NCBI RefSeq assembly: GCF_000983115.1
Contig: NZ_CGIH01000004.1
Span: 62,001 to 126,000 of the forward strand
Reading direction: 5' to 3'
DNA: 64,000 bases
From: Syntrophomonas zehnderi OL-4
GTDB taxonomy: Bacteria; Bacillota; Syntrophomonadia; Syntrophomonadales; Syntrophomonadaceae
Shown: piece after piece, positions 43,381-52,324 of the stretch
How the letters are laid out: each line of letters begins with the position of its first letter
Position numbering within the stretch: the stretch's first letter is position 1
Notes under the pieces: model-generated
The model's database searches: none
Told to the model about the DNA's origin: nothing
What the model saw: only the letters and a program-made list of their open reading frames with translations
Position numbers and translations under genes: made by a program

Positions 43381-45255
43381 GTGGAAAAATCCGAAATAGG
43401 TCAAAATGCAAATATTATTCAGATATCCAGCTTAAAACGCAGCTTAGATGATTTGAATCTTTTCTACCAATTTGTTGAGAATATACCGGTGCCAGTTTAT
43501 ATGTTAAACGGCGCTCATTATTCGTATGTTAATCCGGCTATGATAAAGGCCATGGGTTATAGCTGGGAAGAATTGTCCGCCATGAATTGGTGGGATCCCG
43601 TTCCGCCGGAAATAAGGGAGGAAATAAAAGAACGAGGTTTTGCCAGACAGCGAGGTGAACCGGCGCCGGACTATTATGAGCTGCAGGTAGTAACCAAGAG
43701 CGGGGAGATCATATGGGCAGAGCATTTTTACAGTATCCTTTTTTTCGGCGGCAATCAGTACACGATTGCGGGCGCTTATGATATTACAGCCCGGAAACGG
43801 GCCGAAAATGAGCTGCAAGAAATACAAAACGATCTGGAGAAATTGGTTAAGAAGCGAACCGATGCCCTCCAGGAGGCGAATGCCCAATTAACTCGTTTTA
43901 ATAAAAATCTAACCGATATTTTTGAAAATATGTCTGATGGCGTTATCGTAATTAACGCCGCCGGTGAAGTGGAGGTATTAAATCAGGTTTTGCACCAAAC
44001 CTGGGGGCCTTTGCTGGGCGAAATAGAAAAACGCCTTTATGAGATGGCTCGCCGCGGAAGCAATACTTATATCTCTAATATGCTGGATCAACAGAGACCT
44101 TTTAAAGACGTTGAATTGATGATCCCTACGAGTCAAGGGGATATTTATTGCCTGGCTTCGGGTACCCCTATCAAAGGAGAAAAAGGCAAGCTTGATTCCA
44201 TGATATTTTTTATTCGTCCAATTAAAGAAGTTCACAAACTGGTTAATCGTTTTAGCGGTGCCTGGGCGAATTTTAATTTTGAAGATATCGTCAGCAGCAG
44301 CAGGGCGATGCAAGATGTGCTTGCAGTCGGCTATGCCGCTGCCGAAAGTATGTCCAACGTCCTTATACAGGGTGAGAGCGGCACCGGCAAGGAGCTTTTG
44401 GTGCAAGCGATTCATAATCACAGCAGCCGCCGTAACGGGCCATTTGTAGCCGTGAACTGCGGGGCTATTCCCCGGGAATTGATCGGCAGCGAATTGTTTG
44501 GTTATGCCGAAGGGGCATTTACCGGTGCGAAAAAAGGCGGAAATCCTGGAAAGTTTGAAATGGCGGCTGGGGGAACTTTATTTTTAGATGAAATTGGAGA
44601 TATGCCCCTTGACCAGCAGGTAATTCTGCTAAGGGTATTACAGGAGAAAAAGGTTACCCGCATAGCCGGCAATCGGGTTATCCCGGTTGATGTACGCTTT
44701 ATATGTGCAACCAATAAAGATCTCTACCAGGAGATGCTGAAGGGCAACTTCCGGCGCGATCTTTATTATCGCCTGAATGTTATTTTTATTCAAATGCCCC
44801 GCCTGCAGGACAGGGCCGAAGACATCCCTTTGCTTTTCAAACATTTCCTGGAAAAAAGTGTGCTCAATCAAGGCCAGCCTATGCCGCGGGTTCATAACGA
44901 TGTTTTTGAGATGTTGATGAAATATAGCTGGCCCGGTAATGTGCGCGAACTAGAAAATATTGTAGAAAGGCTGATACATGCGGGTTTTGACGGGGAAATA
45001 AAGGTTGAACATTTGCCGCCGGAAATACGCAGCTTTAATAATGACTTAGTTCCAATGCAGGAAAGTCGGCCCATATCTAATCCTCCCTCCCGGTATCTTA
45101 CCGCCCGGCAGCGGCTGGATGAATTGGAGCGCAGCGAACTGTTAAACCTGTTAAAAAGATATGATGGCAATATAGCCAAGATAGCCAGACATCTATCGGT
45201 TTCACGCAATACGGTTTATACGCGCTTAAAAAAATACCAGATAGAGTGGCGCTGA
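43381..45255 (+). CDS. PAS-containing sigma-54-dependent transcription activator
   Basis: A 624-residue activator: PAS domain (about 28-140), coiled coil (about 140-180), second PAS-like domain (about 180-285), AAA+ domain (about 300-535) and Fis-type HTH (about 585-624). AAA+ motifs are complete: Walker A GESGTGKE (from 331), GAFTGA (from 378; the sigma-54-contacting loop), Walker B GGTLFLDEIGDMP and the RRDLYYRLN sensor. C-terminal HTH is IAKIARHLSVSRNTVYTRLKKY. GTG start after GAGGGGG. It lies between two CoA-transferase genes with sigma-54-type promoters, so they are its likely targets. The PAS domains imply a cytoplasmic small-molecule or redox signal. Confidence 0.93.
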   Translation: MEKSEIGQNANIIQISSLKRSLDDLNLFYQFVENIPVPVYMLNGAHYSYVNPAMIKAMGYSWEELSAMNWWDPVPPEIREEIKERGFARQRGEPAPDYYELQVVTKSGEIIWAEHFYSILFFGGNQYTIAGAYDITARKRAENELQEIQNDLEKLVKKRTDALQEANAQLTRFNKNLTDIFENMSDGVIVINAAGEVEVLNQVLHQTWGPLLGEIEKRLYEMARRGSNTYISNMLDQQRPFKDVELMIPTSQGDIYCLASGTPIKGEKGKLDSMIFFIRPIKEVHKLVNRFSGAWANFNFEDIVSSSRAMQDVLAVGYAAAESMSNVLIQGESGTGKELLVQAIHNHSSRRNGPFVAVNCGAIPRELIGSELFGYAEGAFTGAKKGGNPGKFEMAAGGTLFLDEIGDMPLDQQVILLRVLQEKKVTRIAGNRVIPVDVRFICATNKDLYQEMLKGNFRRDLYYRLNVIFIQMPRLQDRAEDIPLLFKHFLEKSVLNQGQPMPRVHNDVFEMLMKYSWPGNVRELENIVERLIHAGFDGEIKVEHLPPEIRSFNNDLVPMQESRPISNPPSRYLTARQRLDELERSELLNLLKRYDGNIAKIARHLSVSRNTVYTRLKKYQIEWR

Positions 45256-45280
45256 TTTGCTATTTTGCATAAAACCTACC

Positions 45281-45307
45281 ACGAGGGCGTTAGCCCTCGT
45301 TTTGTTT
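45281..45307 (+). terminator. Intrinsic terminator after the sigma-54 activator
   Basis: ACGAGGGC-GTTA-GCCCTCGT followed by TTTGTTT. Confidence 0.85.
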
Positions 45308-45309
45308 GT

Positions 45310-45390
45310 CGCCATAGATGCGGATAATGTGAATATGCGCGGCATAATAGACCTGGATAAGACAGATTTAGCGGATTTAAACAGATGTTT
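45310..45390. repeat. Degenerate GCGGAT/CAGAT repeat tract
   Basis: GATGCGGATAATG, ATGCGCGGC, CCTGGATAAGACAGAT and TAGCGGATTT occur one after another. The tract belongs to the same family as 1193, 41286 and 47123. The remaining gap to 45739 holds TGTCATGTTAA and other short elements near 45466-45525 and the sigma-54 site. Confidence 0.45.
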
Positions 45391-45603
45391 TTCTAACAGA
45401 TAATATAATTCAGGGTTACCCGTAAGCAATCAGTGAACTTCAGTATCTGCTTAATCTGATTCTGGTGTCATGTTAAATTAACAATACTGTCCTGCAATAA
45501 TGATAGTTGCGTAATGACAACATGACATAAGAACATATGGCTATAGTTACCATAAATGTGCACTGATCTGGATTTTAGGCTTGATACAATAGGTTTAAAA
45601 TTG

Positions 45604-45620
45604 TGGAATAAAAATTGCAT
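45604..45620 (+). promoter_or_regulatory. Sigma-54 promoter of second CoA-transferase gene
   Basis: TGGAAT-AAAAA-TTGCAT fits the consensus TGGCAC-N5-TTGCA, with the invariant GG and GC at the right 10-bp distance. 120 bp before the start at 45740. Confidence 0.75.
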
Positions 45621-45739
45621 AATGGAATATTTATTAGTAAAACAACACGCAGCGAAAATACTCAAATTTTAACAAAAGAAAGGGGGGAGGGTTAGCTATT
45701 GCCTTTTATCAATATTGAGTAATTAAGGGAGGAAATGTA

Positions 45740-47110
45740 TTGAGTACTTATATGGAGGAATATAAGAGCAAATTAATTACGGCAGAAAAAGCTGCACAAC
45801 TGGTACAGTCAGATGATCTGATAGAATATGGCGCCTTTAACACCAAACCAGTAGATTTTGATATAGCACTAGGCAAACGGGCAGGTGACGGTCTGCAAAG
45901 GGTATCCGTGCGTGGTTCTGGCACCGTTCCGCCGATTCCCCAGATAATCCAGATGGATCCCAAAGGTGAGACTTTTCAGTACTACAACTGGTATTATACG
46001 GCTCTCGACCGTGCGGCGGCAGAGCATGGCCTGTGCAACTATGTTACCGTCAACTACCATGAGGCCTTGTCCATGTTCGGTAATGAAAAATACTATCATA
46101 CCTGGCCTGATATCTGGATTGCTCAGGTCACACCTATGGACAACAACGGTTGTTTTAACTTTGGCATAGGAAATTCGCATAGTCGCTCTTGTGCACTTTT
46201 CAACCGGCGTTTGGCGATTGTTGAGGTTAATGAAAATCTGCCCTATTGTCCCGGCGGAAATGCTGAATACGTGCATATCAGCGAAATAGATTATATTATC
46301 GAAGGGTCTAATAGCCCGATATTCTGTTCTCCACCAGCCGATCCGGCTTCTCCCGAGGAGGAAAAAATAGCCAATTACATTATGGAAGAGATCCATGACG
46401 GCTGTCTTATCCAATTAGGCATAGGATCAATGCCGAACCTGCTGGGCAATAAAATTGCGCACTCCGGCCTCAAAGATCTGGGTGTACAAACTGAAATGTT
46501 TAGTGATTGTTATGTTGAGATGTATAAACACGGTTGTATAACGAATAGAAAAAAAGCTTTTGACCTTGATAAAAGCACATATACGTTCTGTCTGGGCACT
46601 CAGGAAACATATGATTTTCTAAATGGCAACCCCCGCTGTGCTTCGGTTTCGTGCGAATACTCCAACAATCCCATAGCTATAGCCCAGCATGAGAATGTTA
46701 TTTCGATAAATAACATTATTGAACTCGACCTGCTCAGCCAGGTTTCTTCCGAGACGAATGGATTGCGGCAGATATCAGGAATCGGCGGACAGATGGACTG
46801 GACGTTTGGCGCATTTCACTCCAAGGGCGGCAAGGGTATTCTAGCCTTTACGTCAACTTATAAGGATAAGGATGGCAATCTTAAATCCAGGATAAAACCT
46901 TTGCTGACTACCGGCTCGATTGTATCGGTGACCCGTCCTTCGGTGCATTATCTGGTAACGGAGAATGGAATCGTTAATATGAAATCCAAATCCGCCTGGG
47001 CCAGAACCGAAGCGGTTATCAACCTGGCTCATCCCGAATTCCGCGATGACCTGTTAAAATCGGCTAAAGAAATGGGTATATGGTCGCGCACGAATCGCAA
47101 TCCCTGCTAG
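45740..47110 (+). CDS. CoA-transferase, acetyl-CoA hydrolase/butyrate type (2)
   Basis: A 456-residue family I CoA-transferase. Catalytic Glu is E252 (GVQTEM), the nucleotide loop is IQLGIGSMPNLLGN and the CoA loop GIGGQMDWTFGAFHSKGGKG. The TTG start at 45740 has GGAGGA at 45729-45734. It is very similar, over its whole length, to the third copy at 60336-61703, so these two arose by gene duplication; the first copy is more distant. The sigma-54 promoter and neighbouring activator argue for inducible control. Substrate probably short-chain acyl-CoA/acetate; not readable. Confidence 0.9.
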   Translation: MSTYMEEYKSKLITAEKAAQLVQSDDLIEYGAFNTKPVDFDIALGKRAGDGLQRVSVRGSGTVPPIPQIIQMDPKGETFQYYNWYYTALDRAAAEHGLCNYVTVNYHEALSMFGNEKYYHTWPDIWIAQVTPMDNNGCFNFGIGNSHSRSCALFNRRLAIVEVNENLPYCPGGNAEYVHISEIDYIIEGSNSPIFCSPPADPASPEEEKIANYIMEEIHDGCLIQLGIGSMPNLLGNKIAHSGLKDLGVQTEMFSDCYVEMYKHGCITNRKKAFDLDKSTYTFCLGTQETYDFLNGNPRCASVSCEYSNNPIAIAQHENVISINNIIELDLLSQVSSETNGLRQISGIGGQMDWTFGAFHSKGGKGILAFTSTYKDKDGNLKSRIKPLLTTGSIVSVTRPSVHYLVTENGIVNMKSKSAWARTEAVINLAHPEFRDDLLKSAKEMGIWSRTNRNPC

Positions 47111-47122
47111 GGTTAGGTATTA

Positions 47123-47206
47123 ATAGACGCGATAACGCGGATATACGCGGATTTACGCGGTTTTATTGGGGAATAGACACAGATTACACAGATCAGACAG
47201 ATTTAC
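47123..47206. repeat. Degenerate ACGCGGAT and ACACAGAT repeat tract
   Basis: GACGCGATA, ACGCGGATAT, ACGCGGATTT, ACGCGG, then GACACAGATT, ACACAGATC, AGACAGATTT and ACACAGC. Simple degenerate repeats, directly after the second CoA-transferase gene. Confidence 0.6.
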
Positions 47207-47209
47207 ACA

Positions 47210-47303
47210 GCAACCTTAATTATGAACGAAGTTCATATCAGTAGTACCCGCAGGGTGCAACCTTAATTATGAACGAAGTTCATATCAGTAGTACCCGTAG
47301 GGT
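47210..47303. repeat. 47-bp tandem duplication, palindromic units
   Basis: Units at 47210-47256 and 47257-47303 differ by one base (C/T in ACCCGCAGGGT/ACCCGTAGGGT). Each unit contains ATGAAC-GAA-GTTCAT and ACCC-GC/GT-AGGGT, two small inverted repeats, like REP-type elements. Confidence 0.9.
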
Positions 47304-47365
47304 GATCATTTATACAGCCGATTAGCCGATTATTGGGATTATAAAAATGAAACGAGGGAGAGAAA

Positions 47366-48145
47366 ATGAGAAGCAACCAGGAGTTATTTGATTTAAGCGG
47401 GCAAGTTGCTATCGTAACCGGGGGTGCTTATGGCCTGGGGGTGCAGATGGCTTATGCCTTGGCTGAAGCCGGAGCCAGTGTCGTGATTGCGGCCCGGACG
47501 GTGGAAAAATGTAAGGCGGCTGCTGAAAAGATGGAAAAAGAGCTGGGCGTAAAGGTTGTACCGGCACGCCTGGATCTGACCAAGCCGGAGGAAATCGATG
47601 CTTTATTCGAGTTGGTGATGAAAGAATTTGGCAGACTAGACATAGTTGTGAATAATGCCGGGGTCGTTTTGGTAGATCATATATTTAAATTCCCCTTAGA
47701 AAAATGGCATACTGTAATGGACACCAATCTGACCGGTTTATGGCTAATGTGCCAGCGAGCCGGGTCGATTATGACCAGGCAGGGCTATGGCAGAATTATA
47801 AATGTTTCTTCCTGCGCCGGGATGGTGGGGACGAATCCGAATTTCGTCATGTCTCCGCCTTATAATGCCTCCAAGGCAGCCGTAATCGGTCTGACCAAGG
47901 ATTTGGCCGTAAAATGGGCTAAAAAGGGAGTAACGGTAAATGCACTGATTCCAGGTTGGTATGGAACCGATATGGGAGAGATGAGTTCTCCTGTACATGA
48001 CGTTTTAAACCAATACTATATCCCCATGGGCCGTTTTGGCGGTGATGATGAACTTAAAGGAGCAGTTTTATTCCTGGCTTCACCCGGGGCCTCTTACTGT
48101 ACGGGGACGACTTTGGTGGTCGATGGAGGTACGATCGCCCAATAA
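47366..48145 (+). CDS. SDR-family oxidoreductase
   Basis: A 259-residue NAD(P)-dependent short-chain dehydrogenase. Rossmann motif VTGGAYGLGVQMA (about 19-31), NNAG (about 92-95), catalytic Ser (NVSSCAGM) and YNASK (Tyr/Lys). C-terminal substrate region GWYGTDMGEMSSP. It resembles gluconate 5-dehydrogenase/3-oxoacyl reductase branches. It sits 255 bp after a CoA-transferase gene with repeats in between, so cotranscription is uncertain. A role in hydroxyacyl or polyol oxidation is possible. ATG follows GAGGGAGAG. Confidence 0.85.
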   Translation: MRSNQELFDLSGQVAIVTGGAYGLGVQMAYALAEAGASVVIAARTVEKCKAAAEKMEKELGVKVVPARLDLTKPEEIDALFELVMKEFGRLDIVVNNAGVVLVDHIFKFPLEKWHTVMDTNLTGLWLMCQRAGSIMTRQGYGRIINVSSCAGMVGTNPNFVMSPPYNASKAAVIGLTKDLAVKWAKKGVTVNALIPGWYGTDMGEMSSPVHDVLNQYYIPMGRFGGDDELKGAVLFLASPGASYCTGTTLVVDGGTIAQ

Positions 48146-48198
48146 TTAGATTGCCCCTCATTTTTTAGACCTTGCATTTAAGCCAAGGTAAATTAAAA

Positions 48199-48235
48199 AT
48201 AGGGAGTGCTCCCAACCAGAGCCTCCCTATCTTTT
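48199..48235. terminator. Intrinsic terminator between SDR and SLH genes
   Basis: ATAGGGAG (48199-48206) pairs with CTCCCTAT (48223-48230), then CTTTTT. It serves the SDR gene and may act in both directions for the convergent SLH gene. Confidence 0.8.
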
Positions 48236-48269
48236 TGCCCGGGCATTTTACCCCCAATTAGTTAGTATA

Positions 48270-50234
48270 TTAGTATATATGGATATCCAGAAGCTGTGTG
48301 CGTCCATGCCAGGACGTATCTGTTACGATAAAATCAGTTTTGTCAATACGCACCTGTGCCCCGATCAGATCATAGGTTTTATTGCCGTAAGTAAAATGAG
48401 CCGGGTCAGGAATCAATATTTTGCTGAAGCTGATCCAGTTGCCGCCGACTTTTATAAGAACCGTATCATCGATTCCTTCCATGTATTTGCGGTTATTATT
48501 ATAGAAAATATATTTTATCGGCTGATTGGACAGATAGGCGTCATTAGACTCCGATGTCTTTAAAACATTGGTTTGCAGGCGGCTGTCATACTCGATACGG
48601 TCGATCGCGTATACCTTGTTATCATAGCGGCATTTAAATGAAGCGTCTAATTTATACTGCTTGCCGCCGATACGAATAACATTTGTAGAAACGACCATGA
48701 TCTGATCCAGATCATATATGACATTATCTTTTAGTATCTTAACCTCATCGGCATCCCGGTAGACATCATTGATAACCACCCAATTGCTGAAAGTGCTTTC
48801 ACTGCAATAGAAAATAAATTTGTGGTTATTTATAGCTATATTATTGATTTTATAAGCAGTGCCATCGACAATCATCGTCACCTGGGAGGCGGAATAGGTC
48901 TTTTGATCATACGAAAAGTTCCCGTTGGCATCTATGGTTACCTCAGACTGGCGATAACGTTTACCATCGATTATAAAGTCAATAGAGTGTATGTTATTTA
49001 GATTTAGGGTATAAGTGCCGGCAAAGATAGCCGATACATCGCTTAAAGATAGCCCCTTTTTGATGACCGGGTCAGTTATATAAAGCAACAATTGAGTGTC
49101 GCCGGTACTGTAGCTGATCCCTTTTATATCAAAAAAACTGCTCCCCAATTCCAGGGTAATCCTGTCCCTTAAAAGATCGTAGGTTCGGCCATCTATTTTA
49201 ACCGTCTGTTTGTCTATAATCTGCATATCGGCAAGATAATAACTGCTGTTGGCGGAATTTATGTATATTTTCACAAATTCAGCATTGTATTTGTGAGTAG
49301 CTGTGCTTACCGTGTAAATAGTCTGCGAGGACGGATATACAACGAGCTTGTCACCGGCGATAGTTAGTTTATTTACCTTGTAACGAACATTGTTAACGAC
49401 AATATCCGGATTGTTTGTGGAAACATCCAGCTTGAAGGCATATTGACCATTGACCACCAGGTACCCGCTGGAAACAGATAAGTTTAACACGGCTATGTCA
49501 GTCATGCCTGAACGTATTATGAGCGGACTGGTTCCCAGCTTGAAAAGTTCGTCCCCAATCGCTATCGTGCCAATACTGCCGCTAACGATAGGATTTAAGC
49601 CCGGGTTGGGGGAGAGGGTTCCCTTTTTATCCAAGAAACTGGATAAAACCGTGCAGACTTGAGCGCGGGTCATGTTACCAAAGGGCTCAAACTTACCTCC
49701 GGGATAGCCAGACATTAAACCCAGGTCGAAAGCTTTTTTAATAAAACCTTTGTAGCTGCTTTTTTCCACTTCGGCTCTATCTTCGAAGGGAGGCAGGGTT
49801 CCATTGTCGGCCTTTTCCCCCAATGCTCTAACCAACATGGCGGCTGCCTCACTGCGTTTGATACTTTGATCTGGTTTAAGTCCGTTAGGATATTCGGAGG
49901 GCACTAATATACCGCGTTTAACAGCTTCATTTATACGGGCCTTAGCCCAGTGTTGGTTGACGTCAGTAAAGTATTTGGTGGTAGCATCCCCCGTAGTTAC
50001 CCCAACACAGGCCATTAAGGCACTGGTAAATTCAGCCCGGGTCATACTATTATCGGGTCGAAATTTCCCGTCAGGATAGCCGCTGACATGACCAAGTGCT
50101 GCCAGTCTCAGAATCGAATCTTTAGCCCAGCTGTTTTTAATATCGCTGAAGTTGGCAGCGGCCAATGCCTGCCCGGGACAAACAGACACAAGTAAAAAAC
50201 AGGTTAACAATAAATAGATCCAGGTCTTTTTCAC
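48270..50234 (-). CDS. Exported SLH-domain surface protein with repeated beta-strand body
   Basis: A 654-residue secreted protein with a signal peptide (MKKTWIYLLLTCFLLVSVC, cleavage near ALA-AA). Three SLH domains follow at about 28-85, 88-150 and 155-205, each with the GYPDGKFRPD- or GYPGGKFEPF-type motif and MTRAE/MTRAQ; they bind pyruvylated secondary wall polymer. From about 215 on the body consists of many short segments shaped like K-V-D-G-x-x-Y (INGRTYDLLRD, IDGKRYRQSEV, IGGKQYKLDAS) at fairly even distance, suggesting a beta-rich repeat akin to copper-amine-oxidase-N-like modules. Function unknown beyond attachment to the cell surface. Confidence 0.85.
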   Translation of the reverse strand: MKKTWIYLLLTCFLLVSVCPGQALAAANFSDIKNSWAKDSILRLAALGHVSGYPDGKFRPDNSMTRAEFTSALMACVGVTTGDATTKYFTDVNQHWAKARINEAVKRGILVPSEYPNGLKPDQSIKRSEAAAMLVRALGEKADNGTLPPFEDRAEVEKSSYKGFIKKAFDLGLMSGYPGGKFEPFGNMTRAQVCTVLSSFLDKKGTLSPNPGLNPIVSGSIGTIAIGDELFKLGTSPLIIRSGMTDIAVLNLSVSSGYLVVNGQYAFKLDVSTNNPDIVVNNVRYKVNKLTIAGDKLVVYPSSQTIYTVSTATHKYNAEFVKIYINSANSSYYLADMQIIDKQTVKIDGRTYDLLRDRITLELGSSFFDIKGISYSTGDTQLLLYITDPVIKKGLSLSDVSAIFAGTYTLNLNNIHSIDFIIDGKRYRQSEVTIDANGNFSYDQKTYSASQVTMIVDGTAYKINNIAINNHKFIFYCSESTFSNWVVINDVYRDADEVKILKDNVIYDLDQIMVVSTNVIRIGGKQYKLDASFKCRYDNKVYAIDRIEYDSRLQTNVLKTSESNDAYLSNQPIKYIFYNNNRKYMEGIDDTVLIKVGGNWISFSKILIPDPAHFTYGNKTYDLIGAQVRIDKTDFIVTDTSWHGRTQLLDIHIY

Positions 50235-50387
50235 AAATTCTCCCTCCTATTATTTATTTAAATAAAAGCGATAGAAACCAATGCTTATAACCTTTTGACT
50301 AAAACCTCCTCCATCAGCACGCTCCGCATCTATTTTCTAATTAACCATACGCATAATCCCTTGATATCTTACGCCTCAGGATGGCTA

Positions 50388-50906
50388 TTACACTTTTTCT
50401 ACTTCACCGTATTCCACCCCGAAAGTTTCTACGCTGACTTTTTGCATACGCTGAGCTTCAAAAGGTTTGTCACTGTAATTGCGTTCTACATTAACGATAC
50501 GATCAACCTCATCCATGCCGGAGGTGACTTTGCCGAAAGCCGCATAATCGCCATCTAAATGTGGGGATTTCTGAGTCATGATAAAAAACTGAGAGCCAGC
50601 CGAATCTGGAAACGAGGTGCGGGCCATGGAAATAACTCCTCGGTCGTGCTGCAGGGGATTTGCAAAACCGTTAGAGGAGAATTCCCCTTTAATGCTGTAA
50701 CCGGGTCCGCCGGTACCGGTTCCCTGAGGGCAGCCTCCCTGGATCATAAAACCCGGAATAACCCGGTGGAAAATGACCCCATCGTAATATCCGGATCGAA
50801 TCAGAGAAATAAAGTTGTTCACGCTATTGGGCGCTATCTCAGGGTACAGTTCAATTATGATCTGATTGCCGTTTTCCATCGTGATAGTCACTTCGGGATT
50901 TTTCAA
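50388..50906 (-). CDS. Cyclophilin-type peptidyl-prolyl isomerase
   Basis: A 172-residue cyclophilin without signal peptide, thus cytoplasmic. Core motifs: NFISLIRSGYYDGVIFHRVIPGFMIQGG (catalytic Arg in FHRV), GTGGPGYSIKGEF, RGVISMAR and SAGSQFFIMTQ. The TTG start at 50906 has AAAGGAT upstream. It catalyses cis-trans isomerisation of X-Pro bonds. Next to the gerW pair but 34 bp after it in the same direction, so possibly in one unit. Confidence 0.92.
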   Translation of the reverse strand: MKNPEVTITMENGNQIIIELYPEIAPNSVNNFISLIRSGYYDGVIFHRVIPGFMIQGGCPQGTGTGGPGYSIKGEFSSNGFANPLQHDRGVISMARTSFPDSAGSQFFIMTQKSPHLDGDYAAFGKVTSGMDEVDRIVNVERNYSDKPFEAQRMQKVSVETFGVEYGEVEKV

Positions 50907-50940
50907 TTTAAATCATCCTTTCTATGGTGGCCGCCAGGCC

Positions 50941-51288
50941 CTACTTATTCTTGTCTCCTTTAAATTTACCTACGATATCCGGTACCATACCCATGATTTT
51001 ATCCATGGTACTTCGGTTGCTCAGCGGCAATACACTGACCTCGTCATCCTTGATGACAATAACGGCTACCGGGGTTATTTTACCTCCGGCACCGGCACCG
51101 CCCCCGGAATTATCGCTGCCCTTTAAATCCTGGGTATCGGCTCCGGCGTTTCCGGCTCCAAACGAGACACTGGTAATGGGAATAACGGTTACATTTCCGG
51201 CCGTAATTGGTTCCCCCACGATGGTGTTGGTGCGGAAAATTTTTTCCAATTCTTCAAATAAAACCCCGATATTTTGCGTAAGATCCAT
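50941..51288 (-). CDS. Sporulation protein YtfJ/GerW family
   Basis: About 115 residues. Start chosen at ATG 51288 (MDLTQNIGVLFEELEKIF), which has AAGGAGA upstream; the frame extends 14 codons further without a site. The family pattern is clear: VGEPITAGNVTVIPITSVSFGAG, a Gly-rich middle (GGGAGAGGKITPVA) and VIVIKDDEVSVLPL. In Bacillus subtilis GerW is needed for germination-related functions in spores. With DUF2953 upstream (YtfI-like), the pair supports an endospore-forming lineage. Confidence 0.88.
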   Translation of the reverse strand: MDLTQNIGVLFEELEKIFRTNTIVGEPITAGNVTVIPITSVSFGAGNAGADTQDLKGSDNSGGGAGAGGKITPVAVIVIKDDEVSVLPLSNRSTMDKIMGMVPDIVGKFKGDKNK

Positions 51289-51346
51289 TTTATATTGTCT
51301 CCTTTCTGATATTATTATACTGGCTTTCACGTAAGGATTCCCTTGG

Positions 51347-52033
51347 TTATTGGGCAGGTGTCAGATGAAGCTGTCTGATTGCAGGTCTGATTTTAGGATG
51401 CATTATAAAAATAATAACCTGTCCGAACAGCCTGGCCGGGCTAATCCTGCCGCTTGCCTTTAGTTCACCTTTGAAACAAGGTTCATGCCATACCCCGGTT
51501 ACATCGATCTTAAAAACATGATTTAAGCTCTGCAAAATACCTAAAATACCCATCAGCCATCCGGTGTAATGAGGTTCGTCAAAACCAATCCAGACTTTGA
51601 TTGTCATCTGCTGAGGGCGGATTACGCGCCACAGGTTGATTGCCAGCCGCCGGATTGTCTCTCGGAATTCTAAATCCCGGGCCATATTTAACAGCGGGTG
51701 AAAAAATGTTTTAAGGGATTGGCGGTAGGGTTTTTCTGATTGTTGTTTGACAGTACCTTTATCATCTAGATTTATACTCCGTTTGACAAAGAGCAGATAC
51801 CAATTTAAGGTCTGGCTTTTCCAGTTAAAACTAATACCATAAAGACAATTGCGGACAGAGAGATTCAGCTTGTCAGGCATCTGATCCCAAGCAGCATCGA
51901 GTTTGTAATGAAGCGGGACAAAAAAAAGAACGCTTATTATTCCGATCAGCCCCAATAAGGCCAGCAAAAAATATCTTGCTATCAGCAGGTAGATCGCTTC
52001 CCTCACCATTATTTCAAATGCCAGTGAATCCAA
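51347..52033 (-). CDS. DUF2953 family protein (YtfI-like)
   Basis: A 228-residue protein with one long N-terminal hydrophobic segment (about 17-42) and a basic, beta-rich remainder. It resembles the DUF2953 family, which lies before ytfJ/gerW in many endospore formers; here it likewise lies 58 bp upstream in the same direction. Only the position and general pattern support the call. Function unknown, linked to sporulation by context. Confidence 0.7.
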   Translation of the reverse strand: MDSLAFEIMVREAIYLLIARYFLLALLGLIGIISVLFFVPLHYKLDAAWDQMPDKLNLSVRNCLYGISFNWKSQTLNWYLLFVKRSINLDDKGTVKQQSEKPYRQSLKTFFHPLLNMARDLEFRETIRRLAINLWRVIRPQQMTIKVWIGFDEPHYTGWLMGILGILQSLNHVFKIDVTGVWHEPCFKGELKASGRISPARLFGQVIIFIMHPKIRPAIRQLHLTPAQ

Positions 52034-52184
52034 ACCGTTCGTCTCCAGAAAAGCTAAAACCTGTTTAAAGCTTTATTTAGCTACAATTGCCCGGTAACTG
52101 GTAAATGATAGCTATAGTATAGCGCATTTAAAACATCAATTTGTATACAATTACCTAATGTTATAAAAAAAACAAAATAATATC

Positions 52185-52213
52185 TTGATAATCAAAATAT
52201 TCGGGGTTATACT
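52185..52213 (+). promoter_or_regulatory. Sigma-A promoter of the radical SAM gene
   Basis: TTGATA (52185-52190), 17 bp, TATACT (52208-52213). About 111 bp before the ATG; the 5' leader contains a strong AAAGGAGGTG site. The rest of this 291-bp gap is A/T-rich without a gene. Confidence 0.7.
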
Positions 52214-52324
52214 TTGGATATCAAACTACTTTTATAGGAAACTATAATATAAATCAACTTTATGGGAAAGGCTAATTCTTAAATCAGCACTAATAGTACA
52301 TTAAAAAAAAGGAGGTGTTTTAAT

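Noticed and set aside
47210-47303. CRISPR-like array
   Set aside because: Only two units, directly adjacent without spacers, and no cas genes nearby.
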